Assembly (NCBI RefSeq): GCF_029846115.1
Contig: NZ_JARVZZ010000001.1
Coordinates: 372,001-436,000 of the forward strand
DNA length: 64,000 nt
Direction: 5' to 3'
Origin: Serratia marcescens
GTDB lineage: Bacteria; Pseudomonadota; Gammaproteobacteria; Enterobacterales; Enterobacteriaceae
In this document: positions 38,249 through 47,263 of the stretch, piece by piece
How positions within the stretch are numbered: position 1 is the first letter of the stretch
Layout: the number at the start of each line of letters is the position of its first letter
Made by a program: the position numbers and the translations under genes
Notes under the pieces: model-generated
Seen by the model: the letters and a program-made list of their open reading frames with translations, nothing else
Database searches by the model: none
What the model was told of the DNA's origin: nothing

Positions 38249-40479
38249 TGACGACCGATCAAACCAGACAGATTTTCCGCGATCTCTACATGCCGTTACG
38301 CCCTGAGTATCGCTTTCTTTCGCCACTGTACGGGGTGATCTGGTGCCACAACGAACTCGCGGAAAAGTATTACCGTTTTCTTGGCGCCGATCACCCGATC
38401 GGCCAGGTGGCGCGCGCGTTGTTCTACCGCACTGACCTGGTCGAGTTTGACGTAAGCAAAGAGGTGAAGAACCCGTTCACCTGGTTTTCCCCCGCCACCC
38501 TTGCACGGCTGGTGGCTTTCATGAGCAGCCGGCGTTTCACCGACAATGATATCGCCTCGTTATATCAGCATGTACGAGATGAAACGGACTTTCACGATGC
38601 CATTGAGCAGCAACATCGGCTTTCTGTGCAAATACGCCGGCTGTGCGACAGCGTGCTGCAACAATTCGAGGACACAAAAGCGCAGATCGCCGCCGCGGAG
38701 AGCGAAGCGCTCGCCTTAGGCGCTCAGTTGAAAACGCAGGAAAAAGCGCTGAACCAGATCCTGCAACAGGCGGAAAACGCCGTTAAAGCGCAGCAGGCGC
38801 CGATCCAACAATGTCGAGCCGCGATCGCCGCGCTAAAAACCGGTAAAAAAGCGCTGGGCAAAAGCGCTGCGGAGAATAAAGAGGCGCAACTGTTGGCGCT
38901 CAATGCCGAAATCGCCGAGCTGGAAGCACGCGTGAATGCGGCGCAGCAAGAAGCCGTGCAGCAAGCCGGCCTGTTCCCCGCCTGGCAAAACGCGCTGGCC
39001 GCCGTCGAACATGCCCGCCAGCAAAAAGATGAAGCCACCTTGCGCGCCAGCATGCTGGCGGAACATTTTACCGAAAGCACCGTCGAACGGCTGCAAACCG
39101 AGGGATTCAGCGCCGACTTCATCGCATTGCATCTGCCTTTCAACAAGTATCACCGCTATCTGCCGCGACGTGTGCAGGATTACGTCGGTATCCACTGCGC
39201 AGATCGCGACAGCTTGCTGGCCGAGTTGCACAACTTATGTCGTTTACTGATCGCGGCCAGCCGCACCGCCGGGCACGACAGGGAGGTGTTTCATTTGCTC
39301 AACGCGGCGCTGTGGCTGAAATGCAAGGGTAACTTCGGCAAATTGACCGCCTACATGCAGCAACTGCGGGAGCTGAGCGGGGAGCTGTTCGGCGAAACGG
39401 CGACGGGCGAGACGCACTTCCCCGATCGCTGCCATGACTATTACGATCGCGAAGTGTACGGCCGCTATTTTCCGCCGCTGTGCATCACCAAAACCTGCCG
39501 CCCCGCGCCGGATTCTGACGTCTCGTTCTCAGATTGCGGGGAGAGTTCGCTGCGCAACTTCATCAATGTCCTGGTGAAAAACCAAGCAAGCGCGCAGCTT
39601 GACGCCGGAATACTCAAACGCAGTGGCCTGGCTGTCGATCCGCGCGTCATCGCGTTCTATGAAAAAAACCCTCGTTTGGAAACGATCAGAAGCCAGGAAG
39701 TACATAACCAGTGGGCTGAGATTGCCTCATCACTCAATGCGCGCGACAGCCGAATCAAATACCTGACGCCAGGCAAAGACGCCTATTGCGAGTTGGCCGC
39801 CGGCGGTAACAACATGCAGCATATGCTGCAAGCGCTATTGGGCGAAGCTGATATCACCACCATTTGCCGCCGAATCGCCTCCTCTTCCGGAATCGATATT
39901 CGTTGCGATCTCAGCGAATTCCACCCGGAACGGCACGATCTGGAAGACTTCACCAACGTTGTTCGCCTTGAATTCGACGGCAAATATGTCTTTCACTGGT
40001 ATTTCCTCAAACAGCATTTCCGCTGCGCTTCGGCAGATCTGTTCAACGAAGAGGAAAATTATGTACGCCAGGCACTCGCCATGCTGAATGACGAGATGAA
40101 ACAGGGCCGTCTGAATCGCGACCAGTTCCGCGCGCTGCTCAGTTTCCATCTGAAAGAGAAGCCCGTGGCGCAAGTCAAAATGATATTCGACAGCCTTGGC
40201 GCTATTCTCGTCGGAGATGAAATGACGTTCTTGATGTTGGGTAAATTGAACTCCGTCGATTCCATGTTCGAATACTGCATGAACGTTCTGGCAATTCCAA
40301 CGCTGGCGCATAGCACGCCAGTCTCGGCGACTGTCGCCGCGATTATTCAAGGCATCAGCCCGCATCCGGTTATCTTCGATCAGCGGAAAAATCTCATCGC
40401 GAGGATTAGAGAAGCCGGGGTGACGCCGTTACTCTCTCTGGCTAACCGATGGGAAAAGGAAAGTTTGGAAAAGGTGTAA
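38248..40479 (+). CDS. 743-residue coiled-coil protein of unknown family
   Basis: I do not recognise this family. Residues 1-120 are a mixed helical domain (YMPLRPEYRFLSPLYGVIW). Residues about 125-275 are a long coiled coil with many Ala, Gln, Glu and Lys. A globular C-terminal half follows (about 280-743) with the motif DCGESSLRNFINVLVKN near residue 430. The invariant-looking Cys, and YCELAAGGNNMQHMLQALLG later, recall DC-E-x-L-RN-x2-N motifs in some large bacterial and protist proteins; a catalytic Cys is possible but unproven. No signal peptide or TM helix is seen. It overlaps the dehydrogenase by 1 nt, so is translationally coupled. Possible roles include scaffold, ligase or ATP-independent condensing enzyme. 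Confidence 0.75.
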   Translation: MTTDQTRQIFRDLYMPLRPEYRFLSPLYGVIWCHNELAEKYYRFLGADHPIGQVARALFYRTDLVEFDVSKEVKNPFTWFSPATLARLVAFMSSRRFTDNDIASLYQHVRDETDFHDAIEQQHRLSVQIRRLCDSVLQQFEDTKAQIAAAESEALALGAQLKTQEKALNQILQQAENAVKAQQAPIQQCRAAIAALKTGKKALGKSAAENKEAQLLALNAEIAELEARVNAAQQEAVQQAGLFPAWQNALAAVEHARQQKDEATLRASMLAEHFTESTVERLQTEGFSADFIALHLPFNKYHRYLPRRVQDYVGIHCADRDSLLAELHNLCRLLIAASRTAGHDREVFHLLNAALWLKCKGNFGKLTAYMQQLRELSGELFGETATGETHFPDRCHDYYDREVYGRYFPPLCITKTCRPAPDSDVSFSDCGESSLRNFINVLVKNQASAQLDAGILKRSGLAVDPRVIAFYEKNPRLETIRSQEVHNQWAEIASSLNARDSRIKYLTPGKDAYCELAAGGNNMQHMLQALLGEADITTICRRIASSSGIDIRCDLSEFHPERHDLEDFTNVVRLEFDGKYVFHWYFLKQHFRCASADLFNEEENYVRQALAMLNDEMKQGRLNRDQFRALLSFHLKEKPVAQVKMIFDSLGAILVGDEMTFLMLGKLNSVDSMFEYCMNVLAIPTLAHSTPVSATVAAIIQGISPHPVIFDQRKNLIARIREAGVTPLLSLANRWEKESLEKV

Positions 40480-40526
40480 TACACTCGGTTCAACAGACGA
40501 CGAGCAACATTTAAGGAGAAACCGCC

Positions 40527-41732
40527 TTGAGGTCAACATTCATCCCTTATTTCCCAAAAGAAATATGGGTTATCTTTATCGGGACGTTTTTGACGCGCGC
40601 CTGCTTTTTCATGATTTGGCCATTCATTACCATTCTCATGAGAAATAACTACGCGATGACTCCGGTGGAAATCGGCGTCATGATGAGCGTATCACTTATC
40701 GTGTCTATTTCTTTCGGCTATCTCTTCGGTGGCGCATCAGACAAATATGGCCGTCGCACGTTGATTATTCTCGGTGCAATTGCCGCTATCATTTCATTTA
40801 GCGTACTTGCGTTGGCCAACTCACCGGCGTGGTATTTTGTCGGTATTTTACTCAATGGCATTTCGCGCTCATTGATCGAACCCGCCAGCAAAGCGGTGAT
40901 CGGCGATATTCTCCATGACAGGCAAGAGCGAGAACGCGCGTTGAACATTCGCTACTTCCTGATGAACGTGGGCGCAGCCGTAGGCCCATTAGTGGGTGTC
41001 GCTCTCGGGCTGACGGCGCAGAAGGCCACCTTCTTCGTCACCGCATTGTCGTTCCTTTGCTATTTGCTGCTGGTGCTCGCGGTATTCAAAGCGGGGCACG
41101 GTAAAGAAACGCGCAACGCCACCTTCTCGTTCATTGGCTCTTTGCGGATTATCTGGAACGATCAGGCGTTCAAGGTTTTGGTTGTCGCCAACATTTTGGT
41201 GATGCTGGTCTACGGGCAGATCGACGTGACGCTGCCGCAATACCTCATGATCAGCCAGGTGCACAACCCCGAATACCTGCTCAGCGTGCTGATATTCATC
41301 AATGCAGCTACGGTGATAACGCTGCAGTATTTCACCGAGCGCTTTACCCGTCGCATGTCATTGGCACTGAAAACCAGCCTGGGCGTGTTCTTTCTCGCGC
41401 TTTCACAAATTGTCTTCCTGCTGGTTTCCAGTGAAAGCTGGGTGCTGTGGTTGGTCGCCATGTTCCTGCTCAGCCTCGGCGAAGTCATCCTGTTCCCTAC
41501 GCTCAATATACAAATTGATCGTATGGCGCCGTCTAACCTAAAAGGGGCTTACTTCGGCGCCGCCACGTTTTACGAATTTGGCCTGGCGCTCGCCCCTTTT
41601 GTCGGCGGTTTGCTGTTAAAACAAGGTGGCGGTGGCGCCCTGTATGCCGTGATGTTCTTTTTGTGCATCGGCGTCATCGTTCTTTATACTATTTCAGAAA
41701 GAATATCTGAGAAAAGAACGATAACCGCGTGA
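40527..41732 (+). CDS. MFS transporter, probable exporter of the operon's product
   Basis: A 401-residue 12-TM major facilitator. The loop 2-3 motif reads GYLFGGASDKYGRRTL, typical of drug/metabolite:H+ antiporters, and a central loop (about 190-205) separates the two halves. The start codon is TTG (40527-40529), with AAGGAG 8 nt upstream; no ATG with a comparable site is near. As the last gene of the operon it is expected to export, or less likely import, the small molecule made by the preceding enzymes. Base composition is visibly more AT-rich than panF or prmA (26 of 60 G+C over 40561-40620). A weak terminator follows. Confidence 0.85.
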   Translation: MRSTFIPYFPKEIWVIFIGTFLTRACFFMIWPFITILMRNNYAMTPVEIGVMMSVSLIVSISFGYLFGGASDKYGRRTLIILGAIAAIISFSVLALANSPAWYFVGILLNGISRSLIEPASKAVIGDILHDRQERERALNIRYFLMNVGAAVGPLVGVALGLTAQKATFFVTALSFLCYLLLVLAVFKAGHGKETRNATFSFIGSLRIIWNDQAFKVLVVANILVMLVYGQIDVTLPQYLMISQVHNPEYLLSVLIFINAATVITLQYFTERFTRRMSLALKTSLGVFFLALSQIVFLLVSSESWVLWLVAMFLLSLGEVILFPTLNIQIDRMAPSNLKGAYFGAATFYEFGLALAPFVGGLLLKQGGGGALYAVMFFLCIGVIVLYTISERISEKRTITA

Positions 41733-41754
41733 CATTGTTAATCCGCTAATTAAC

Positions 41755-41790
41755 GCCGCCCTTGTTTAAGCGTATTAACGGGGCGGCTTT
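41755..41790 (+). terminator. Possible terminator after the MFS gene
   Basis: GCCGCCC (41755-41761) and GGGCGGC (41781-41787) pair over a 19-nt loop, followed by TTTATCG. The T-run is short but the position, 23 bp after the MFS stop, fits the operon end. Confidence 0.5.
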
Positions 41791-41927
41791 ATCGTGATAT
41801 TAATCACAGTAAATAAATAGCGAAGGATATGCAGATTATTATTTAACCGAACGATTTATTTAATAGCAAAAAATAAAAAAATCTATTTACATGAATGATT
41901 AGGAGATGTTATAAATTTGTTTATTGC

Positions 41928-42004
41928 AGGCGTGTAGCTCAGTGGTAGAGCGCTGTGTCATACTTCACAGAGGTCACCTGGTTCGATTCCGGTTGCGCCA
42001 ACCA
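41928..42004 (+). tRNA. Aberrant tRNA-like sequence (CAT in an 8-nt anticodon loop)
   Basis: The sequence folds as a cloverleaf with encoded CCA: acceptor 6 of 7 pairs (A1-A72 mismatch), a canonical D-arm (GCTC AGTGGTA GAGC), an anticodon stem CTGTG/CACAG with an eight-nucleotide loop TCATACTT, a 6-nt variable region, and a T-arm with loop TTCGATT but one C-T mismatch in its stem. CAT is the only familiar anticodon in the loop, but it is not preceded by T33 in the usual register. It could be a degenerate tRNA-Met, a phage- or island-derived tRNA, or an integration remnant. Isoacceptor identity and function are unsure. Confidence 0.55.
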
Positions 42005-42223
42005 ATATAAAACCCATTCCTTTCCCATTCTCTTTAATTATTTTTCAATCGAAATAAACCGGCAACAGTTTATATATTTACCCCCCTCTTTTCTTTCCAT
42101 CACCCCGTTGCGTTCACCGGAAAGGTGAATAATTTATTAGCCAAACGCCGCATATTCCGTACAATCCTGTTCCTTCATCTGTTCTTGTCACAAGCCATCA
42201 TCGTAAACCTATGGGGGACACTG

Positions 42224-42466
42224 ATGGACAAACGTTTTATTCAGGCGCACCGCGAAGCGCGCTGGGCGCTGGGGCTGACGCTGCTCTACCTGTTGGCCTG
42301 GGGACTGGCGGCCTACCTGCCGGACAGCGCTATCGGCGTCACCGGCCTGCCGCACTGGTTCGAAATGGCCTGCTTACTGGTACCACTGCTGTTCATCGGC
42401 CTGTGCTGGCTGATGGTACGCACGGTGTTCCGCGACATTTCGCTGGAGGACCGCGATGCAAACTGA
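42224..42466 (+). CDS. yhdT: Small membrane protein YhdT
   Basis: An 80-residue inner-membrane protein with two TM helices (about residues 10-32 and 45-67) that always sits just before panF in Enterobacterales. Its function is unknown; an accessory role for PanF is inferred only from linkage. The open frame begins at 42125, but ATG at 42224 (MDKRFIQAHREARW) gives the standard length and has a GGGGG site upstream. Its end overlaps panF by 11 nt. Confidence 0.92.
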   Translation: MDKRFIQAHREARWALGLTLLYLLAWGLAAYLPDSAIGVTGLPHWFEMACLLVPLLFIGLCWLMVRTVFRDISLEDRDAN

Positions 42467-43901
42467 AGTGATCCTGCCGCTGATCGCCTACCTGCTGCTG
42501 GTGTTCGGCCTGTCGGTGTACGCCTACAGCCGCCGCCAGAGCGGGAATTTCCTCAGCGAATACTTCCTCGGCAACCGCTCGATGGGCGGCTTTGTGCTGG
42601 CGATGACCCTGACCGCCACCTACATCAGCGCCAGTTCGTTTATCGGCGGCCCCGGCGCCGCCTACAAATACGGCCTGGGCTGGGTGCTGCTGGCGATGAT
42701 CCAGCTGCCGGCGGTGTGGCTGTCGCTCGGCGTGCTGGGCAAGAAATTCGCCATCCTGGCGCGGCGCTACAACGCCATCACTCTCAATGACATGCTGTAT
42801 GGCCGCTACCAAAGCCGCCTGCTGGTGTGGCTGGCCAGCCTCAGCCTGCTGGTGGCGTTCCTCGGCGCCATGACGGTGCAGTTCATCGGCGGCGCCCGCC
42901 TGCTGGAGACCGCCGCCGGCATTCCTTACGACACCGGCCTGCTGATCTTCGGCATCAGCATTGCGCTGTACACCGCCTTCGGCGGCTTCCGCGCCAGCGT
43001 GCTGAACGACGCCATGCAGGGGCTGGTGATGCTGCTCGGCACCGTGCTGCTGCTGGTGGCGGTGATCCACGCCGCCGGCGGGCTGGACAGCGCGGTGAAC
43101 AAACTGCAGCAGATCGACCCGGCGCTGGTGTCGCCGCAGGGCGGCGATCAGATCCTCAGCCTGCCGTTTATGGCGTCGTTCTGGATCCTGGTGTGCTTCG
43201 GGGTGATTGGCCTGCCGCACACCGCCGTGCGCTGCATTTCTTACAAAGACAGCAAGGCGGTGCATCGCGGCATTCTGCTCGGCACCGTGGTGGTGGCGGT
43301 GCTGATGTTCGGCATGCACCTGGCCGGCGCGCTCGGCCGCGCGGTGTTGCCGGATCTCAAGATCCCCGATCAGGTGATCCCGACGCTGATGATCACCGTG
43401 TTGCCGCCGTACGCCGCCGGGATCTTTTTGGCGGCGCCGATGGCGGCGATCATGTCGACCATCAATGCCCAACTGCTGCAATCTTCCGCCACCATCATCA
43501 AGGATCTCTACCTGGGCGTACGCCCACAGCAGATCCACAACGAGCGGCTGATCAAGCGCTTCTCCAGCCTGACCACGCTGATCCTCGGTCTGCTGGTGCT
43601 GCTGGCGGCCTGGCGGCCGCCTGAGATGATCATCTGGCTCAACCTGCTGGCTTTCGGCGGGCTGGAGGCGGTCTTCCTGTGGCCACTGGTGCTGGGCCTG
43701 TATTGGGAACGCGCCAATGCTCAGGGAGCGCTTAGCTCAATGCTGTCGGGTGCGGTATGCTATACGCTATTGGCCAGCTTCAACCTGCAACCGGCGGGGC
43801 TGCACCCTATCGTGCCTTCGCTGTTGCTCAGCCTGTTGGCGTTTTATCTCGGTAACGTCGTCGGCGAAAAGCGCCGGGCGGCGTCATCATTACCCTCTTG
43901 A
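42456..43901 (+). CDS. panF: Sodium/pantothenate symporter
   Basis: A 481-residue SSS-family transporter with 13 predicted TM helices. It imports pantothenate with Na+ for CoA and phosphopantetheine synthesis. Characteristic segments are [38 protein letters not shown] (TM2-TM3 region with Na+ ligands) and [20 protein letters not shown]. It overlaps yhdT and lies just before prmA, the conserved order. Phosphopantetheine supply is relevant to the carrier proteins of both the APE and NRPS systems here. Confidence 0.97.
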   Translation: MQTEVILPLIAYLLLVFGLSVYAYSRRQSGNFLSEYFLGNRSMGGFVLAMTLTATYISASSFIGGPGAAYKYGLGWVLLAMIQLPAVWLSLGVLGKKFAILARRYNAITLNDMLYGRYQSRLLVWLASLSLLVAFLGAMTVQFIGGARLLETAAGIPYDTGLLIFGISIALYTAFGGFRASVLNDAMQGLVMLLGTVLLLVAVIHAAGGLDSAVNKLQQIDPALVSPQGGDQILSLPFMASFWILVCFGVIGLPHTAVRCISYKDSKAVHRGILLGTVVVAVLMFGMHLAGALGRAVLPDLKIPDQVIPTLMITVLPPYAAGIFLAAPMAAIMSTINAQLLQSSATIIKDLYLGVRPQQIHNERLIKRFSSLTTLILGLLVLLAAWRPPEMIIWLNLLAFGGLEAVFLWPLVLGLYWERANAQGALSSMLSGAVCYTLLASFNLQPAGLHPIVPSLLLSLLAFYLGNVVGEKRRAASSLPS

Positions 43902-43912
43902 AGAGAATTGCT

Positions 43913-44794
43913 ATGCCTTGGATCCAACTCAAACTGAACACCACCGGCAGCCAGGCGGAAGACCTGAGCGACGCGCTGGTGGAAAGCGGCGCCGTGTCGG
44001 TGACCTTCCAGGACACCCACGACAACCCGGTGTTCGAACCTTTGCCGGGTGAAACCCTGCTGTGGGGCGATACCGACGTGATCGGCCTGTACGACGCGGA
44101 AACCGATATGGCCGAGGTGGTGGCGATGCTGGAACAGCACCCGCTGCTGGGCGCCGGTTTCCGCCACAAGATAGAACAGCTGGAAGACAAGGACTGGGAG
44201 CGCGAATGGATGGACAACTTCCACCCGATGCGCTTCGGCGAGCGCTTGTGGATCTGCCCGAGCTGGCGCGACGTGCCGGATCCCGACGCGGTCAACGTGA
44301 TGCTCGATCCGGGCCTGGCGTTCGGCACCGGCACCCACCCGACCACCGCGCTGTGCCTGCAGTGGTTGGACGGCCTCGATCTGGCCGGCAAAACCGTTAT
44401 CGACTTCGGTTGCGGTTCCGGCATCCTGGCAATCGCCGCCCTGAAGCTGGGTGCGGCGCGCGCTATCGGCATCGACATCGATCCCCAGGCCATTCAGGCC
44501 AGCCGCGACAACGCGCAGCGTAACGGCGTTTCAGAGCGTCTGGAACTGTATCTGCCGAAAGACCAGCCGGCGGACTTGCTGGCGGACGTGGTGGTCGCCA
44601 ACATCCTTGCCGGCCCACTGCGCGAGCTGGCGCCACTGATCGGTTGCCTGCCGAAGGCCGGCGGTCATCTGGGGCTGTCCGGCGTGCTGGCCAGCCAGGC
44701 GAGCAGCGTTGCGCAAGCCTACGAAGAGAAGTTCACGCTCGATCCGGTCGCCGAGCGCGAAGAATGGTGCCGCATCACCGGCCGCCGCAAGTAA
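43913..44794 (+). CDS. prmA: Ribosomal protein L11 methyltransferase
   Basis: A 293-residue SAM-dependent enzyme that trimethylates Lys and N-terminal residues of ribosomal protein L11. The N-terminal substrate domain (about 1-100) is linked to a Rossmann methyltransferase with [20 protein letters not shown] and the NPPY-like [13 protein letters not shown] at 43913 (MPWIQLKL) yields the standard 293-residue length; the frame start at 43898 adds five residues and is not favoured. A strong terminator follows. Confidence 0.97.
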   Translation: MPWIQLKLNTTGSQAEDLSDALVESGAVSVTFQDTHDNPVFEPLPGETLLWGDTDVIGLYDAETDMAEVVAMLEQHPLLGAGFRHKIEQLEDKDWEREWMDNFHPMRFGERLWICPSWRDVPDPDAVNVMLDPGLAFGTGTHPTTALCLQWLDGLDLAGKTVIDFGCGSGILAIAALKLGAARAIGIDIDPQAIQASRDNAQRNGVSERLELYLPKDQPADLLADVVVANILAGPLRELAPLIGCLPKAGGHLGLSGVLASQASSVAQAYEEKFTLDPVAEREEWCRITGRRK

Positions 44795-44818
44795 GCGCCA
44801 CGGTCTATTGCCCCCTCA

Positions 44819-44850
44819 TCCACCGGCCCAGCGCCGGTGGATTTTTTTTG
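44819..44850 (+). terminator. Rho-independent terminator after prmA
   Basis: CACCGGC / GCCGGTG (extended by flanking T-C and G-A pairs) with loop CCAGC, followed directly by an eight-T run at 44843-44850. Textbook terminator of the yhdT-panF-prmA unit. Confidence 0.93.
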
Positions 44851-45120
44851 TCCGGCGATCGGCCCGCGGGCGAGACAAAATTTTATGCAATTTTTCGCCG
44901 CTCAACGACGGATCGCCCTAACAATGCGCCTTTCAGGCAGGCTATTTCGGCAAAAAACGCGGGTGAATGCAGATAATATTCTGCACAAAGGCGAATATTT
45001 TTCCGCACACAAAATAAGCACTTTTCGTCAACTTATTGTAAAATATATATAATATTTTTATGAAACACTGCGTAGCGCATTTTTCGTCCTAATATCGGGC
45101 CAATTGGTTAAAGTTTGGCC

Positions 45121-45156
45121 TTTCATCTCGGCGCAAAAATGCGTAATATACGCGCC
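45121..45156 (+). promoter_or_regulatory. dusB-fis promoter with GC-rich discriminator
   Basis: TTTCAT (45121-45126, -35) and TAATAT (45144-45149, -10) are separated by exactly 17 bp, followed by CGCGCCC, a GC-rich discriminator. It lies 32-67 bp before dusB. This closely resembles the E. coli fis promoter, which is growth-rate and stringently controlled, with ppGpp/DksA repression acting through such discriminators. The 270 bp between the prmA terminator and the -35 are AT-rich and probably hold Fis, IHF and CRP sites, but I did not resolve them. The start codon of dusB is at 45188. Confidence 0.85.
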
Positions 45157-45187
45157 CTTGCGGACACAGTATGGTCACTCTTTGTCT

Positions 45188-46192
45188 ATGCGCATTGGAC
45201 ACCACCAGCTTACTAATTGCCTGATTGCGGCCCCGATGGCCGGTATTACAGATCGCCCGTTCAGAACCCTCTGTCATGCAATGGGTGCTGGGATGGCTGT
45301 ATCCGAAATGCTCTCCTCCAACCCGGAGGTGTGGCGGACGGATAAGTCGCGTCTGCGTATGGTGCATAGCGATGAACCAGGGATCCGATCCGTGCAGATT
45401 GCCGGATGCGATCCTGATGATATGGCCGCCGCCGCGCGTATCAACGTGGCCAGCGGCGCGCAGATCATCGACATCAATATGGGATGCCCGGCCAAAAAAG
45501 TGAACCGGAAGCTTGCCGGGTCCGCTTTGTTGCAGTACCCGGATCTGGTTAAACGGATCCTCCACGCGGTGGTTGACGCAGTGGATGTGCCGGTAACGCT
45601 GAAGATTCGCACCGGCTGGGCGCCAGAGCATCGTAACTGTGTAGAGATTGCCCAACTGGCCGAAAACTGTGGTATTCAGGCTCTGACGATTCACGGCCGA
45701 ACCCGCGCCTGTCTGTTTAACGGCAACGCGGAATACGACAGCATTCGGGCAGTTAAGCAGAGTGTTTCCATTCCGATTATCGCGAATGGGGATATTACTG
45801 ACCCGCATAAAGCCAGAGCAGTGCTTGACTACACCGGGGCCGATGCCCTGATGATAGGCCGCGCTGCTCAGGGGAGACCCTGGATCTTCCGGGAAATCCA
45901 GCATTATCTGGACACTGGGGAGTTGCTGCCGCCGCTGCCGCTTGGCGAGGTGAAGCGCTTGTTGATTGGGCACATTCGGGAATTGCACGGCTTCTATGGC
46001 CAAGGCAAGGGATTCCGGATTGCTCGTAAGCACGTGTCCTGGTATCTCCAGGAACACGCTCCGAATGACCAGTTTCGGCGCACATTCAACGCCATAGAGG
46101 ATGCCAGCGAACAGCTGGAGGCGTTGGAGGCATATTTCGAAAATCTTAGCGTAAAAAAAGAGCTGACAGAACTATGTTCGAACAACGCGTAA
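45188..46192 (+). CDS. dusB: tRNA-dihydrouridine synthase B
   Basis: A 334-residue FMN-dependent enzyme that reduces U17 in the D-loop of tRNAs. Motifs: [15 protein letters not shown] at the N-terminus, [20 protein letters not shown] with the catalytic Cys, [12 protein letters not shown] and [15 protein letters not shown] (FMN phosphate). ATG at 45188 (MRIGHHQL) is chosen over the longer frame from 45104, which would include the fis promoter. It overlaps fis by 19 nt and the two are co-transcribed. Confidence 0.97.
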
Positions 46193-46470
46193 ATTCTGAC
46201 GTACTGACCGTTTCTACCGTTAACTCACAAGATCAGGTGACTCAAAAGCCTCTGCGTGACTCGGTTAAACAAGCACTGAAGAACTATTTTGCTCAACTGA
46301 ACGGTCAAGACGTAAATGACCTGTATGAGCTGGTACTGGCTGAAGTTGAACAGCCACTGTTGGACATGGTGATGCAATACACCCGTGGCAACCAGACCCG
46401 CGCAGCCCTGATGATGGGCATCAACCGCGGCACGCTGCGCAAGAAGCTGAAAAAATACGGCATGAACTGA
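46174..46470 (+). CDS. fis: DNA-binding protein Fis
   Basis: A 98-residue Fis, the nucleoid protein and global regulator abundant in early exponential growth. The N-terminal beta-hairpin arms ([17 protein letters not shown]) and C-terminal helix-turn-helix ([27 protein letters not shown]) are essentially identical to E. coli. It is co-transcribed with dusB and followed by a terminator. It binds and represses its own promoter in E. coli; the promoter here has the same architecture. Confidence 0.99.
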
Positions 46471-46491
46471 TACTAGTCAGTTAACGTGTTG

Positions 46492-46527
46492 AAAAGGCGC
46501 TTTATCTCATTTGATAAGCGCCTTTTT
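46492..46527 (+). terminator. Rho-independent terminator after fis
   Basis: AAAGGCGC...TTATC / GATAAGCGCCTTT form a long imperfect stem with a short loop (about TCATTT), followed by TTTTTC. Lies 22 bp after the fis stop. Confidence 0.9.
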
Positions 46528-46544
46528 CTTTTTCTGGCTTGTGC

Positions 46545-46775
46545 CTACATTGGCGGGGCTTTACGCGGAATGCGCTTATCAATATACCCGGCAATGAAAT
46601 AGCAAATACCCGCCACGCCCGCGATCATCACGTAGCGCTTCCACCCGTCCAACGCTACACCCAGGCTATCCAGCCCGCTCAACACCACAAACACCAACAG
46701 ACCCAAGATAACCGATGCTCTGCCTGTCCAGGTGGGTGAGGGTGTCAATAAACGCCTTATCCAATAGGGCCTCAT
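46545..46775 (-). CDS. Small two-TM membrane protein of unknown function
   Basis: A 76-residue protein with two hydrophobic segments (about residues 20-42 and 48-66) and basic termini (MRPYWIRRLL; DKRIPRKAPPM). The ribosome site AAGGAAG lies 4-5 nt before the ATG, supporting a real gene. It is transcribed toward the fis terminator. I do not recognise the family; it may be genus-restricted. No partner gene is adjacent on the same strand within 140 bp. Confidence 0.7.
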   Translation of the reverse strand: MRPYWIRRLLTPSPTWTGRASVILGLLVFVVLSGLDSLGVALDGWKRYVMIAGVAGICYFIAGYIDKRIPRKAPPM

Positions 46776-46878
46776 AGGGCTTCCTTCTTACTTGCGACGG
46801 AGTCGCCAATCGATGAAGGATACTCTCACGTTTTAATCAGGGCGACAAAGCGCGGTATCGGCTCTGGATTGCAGGCAA

Positions 46879-46903
46879 TAAAAAAGGCCGCTACGCGGCC
46901 CTT
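46879..46903 (-). terminator. Rho-independent terminator for the periplasmic Lys/Ala-rich protein gene
   Basis: On the minus strand GGCCGC / GCGGCC with a 3-nt loop is followed by a run of six T. It lies 20-40 bp beyond the stop of the gene at 46922-47263. Confidence 0.88.
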
Positions 46904-46921
46904 GGGGTAAAAGCGGAGACC

Positions 46922-47263
46922 TTACTCGGTCGCTTTGTTCTTGAGGCTTTCCGCCCCTTGCTTGGTCTTGTCCCAAGCCTTCTCCGTACCCTGTTTGGTG
47001 GAGTGCCAGGCCTTTTGCGAGCCTTCGCTCACTTTGCTGCCGACGCTGTCGCTTTTGCCTTCGGCGGCGTGTTTGGCTTTCAGCTTCAGCTCCTCACCCT
47101 TGTCCTGAGACTGGTGCAGCTTTTCTTTGGCGGTATCCGCCCCTTTGTGCGCTTCAGCAACGACCTCGTTGCTGGCGTGGGCGGCGGTGTCGGTCGCGGT
47201 TTCAGCGGCGAACACCGGGGAAGCGAGCAGCAGTGCAGACAAGGCAATGATTGATTTCTTCAT
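46922..47263 (-). CDS. Small periplasmic Lys/Ala/Glu-rich helical protein
   Basis: A 113-residue protein with a clear Sec signal peptide (MKKSIIALSALLLASPVFAAET, cut after AFAA-like VFA-A). The mature part is highly charged and contains repeats of the type KAWHSTKQGTEKAWDKTKQG, resembling LEA-like or YjbJ/CsbD-like stress proteins. The longer open frame to 47434 lacks a signal and was rejected; GAGGGA precedes ATG 47263. Likely a stress- or growth-phase-related periplasmic protein; function unknown. Confidence 0.82.
   Translation of the reverse strand: MKKSIIALSALLLASPVFAAETATDTAAHASNEVVAEAHKGADTAKEKLHQSQDKGEELKLKAKHAAEGKSDSVGSKVSEGSQKAWHSTKQGTEKAWDKTKQGAESLKNKATE

Noticed and set aside
35835..42223. 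Integrative element with integrase
   Set aside because: No integrase, transposase or flanking direct repeat is visible, so the insertion is described as an island without a named mechanism.
42393..43538. Minus-strand open frame of 381 codons over panF
   Set aside because: His/Gln-rich translation typical of the antisense frame of a GC-rich membrane-protein gene.
45104..45187. N-terminal extension of dusB
   Set aside because: It would overlap the fis-type promoter and adds residues not found in DusB.
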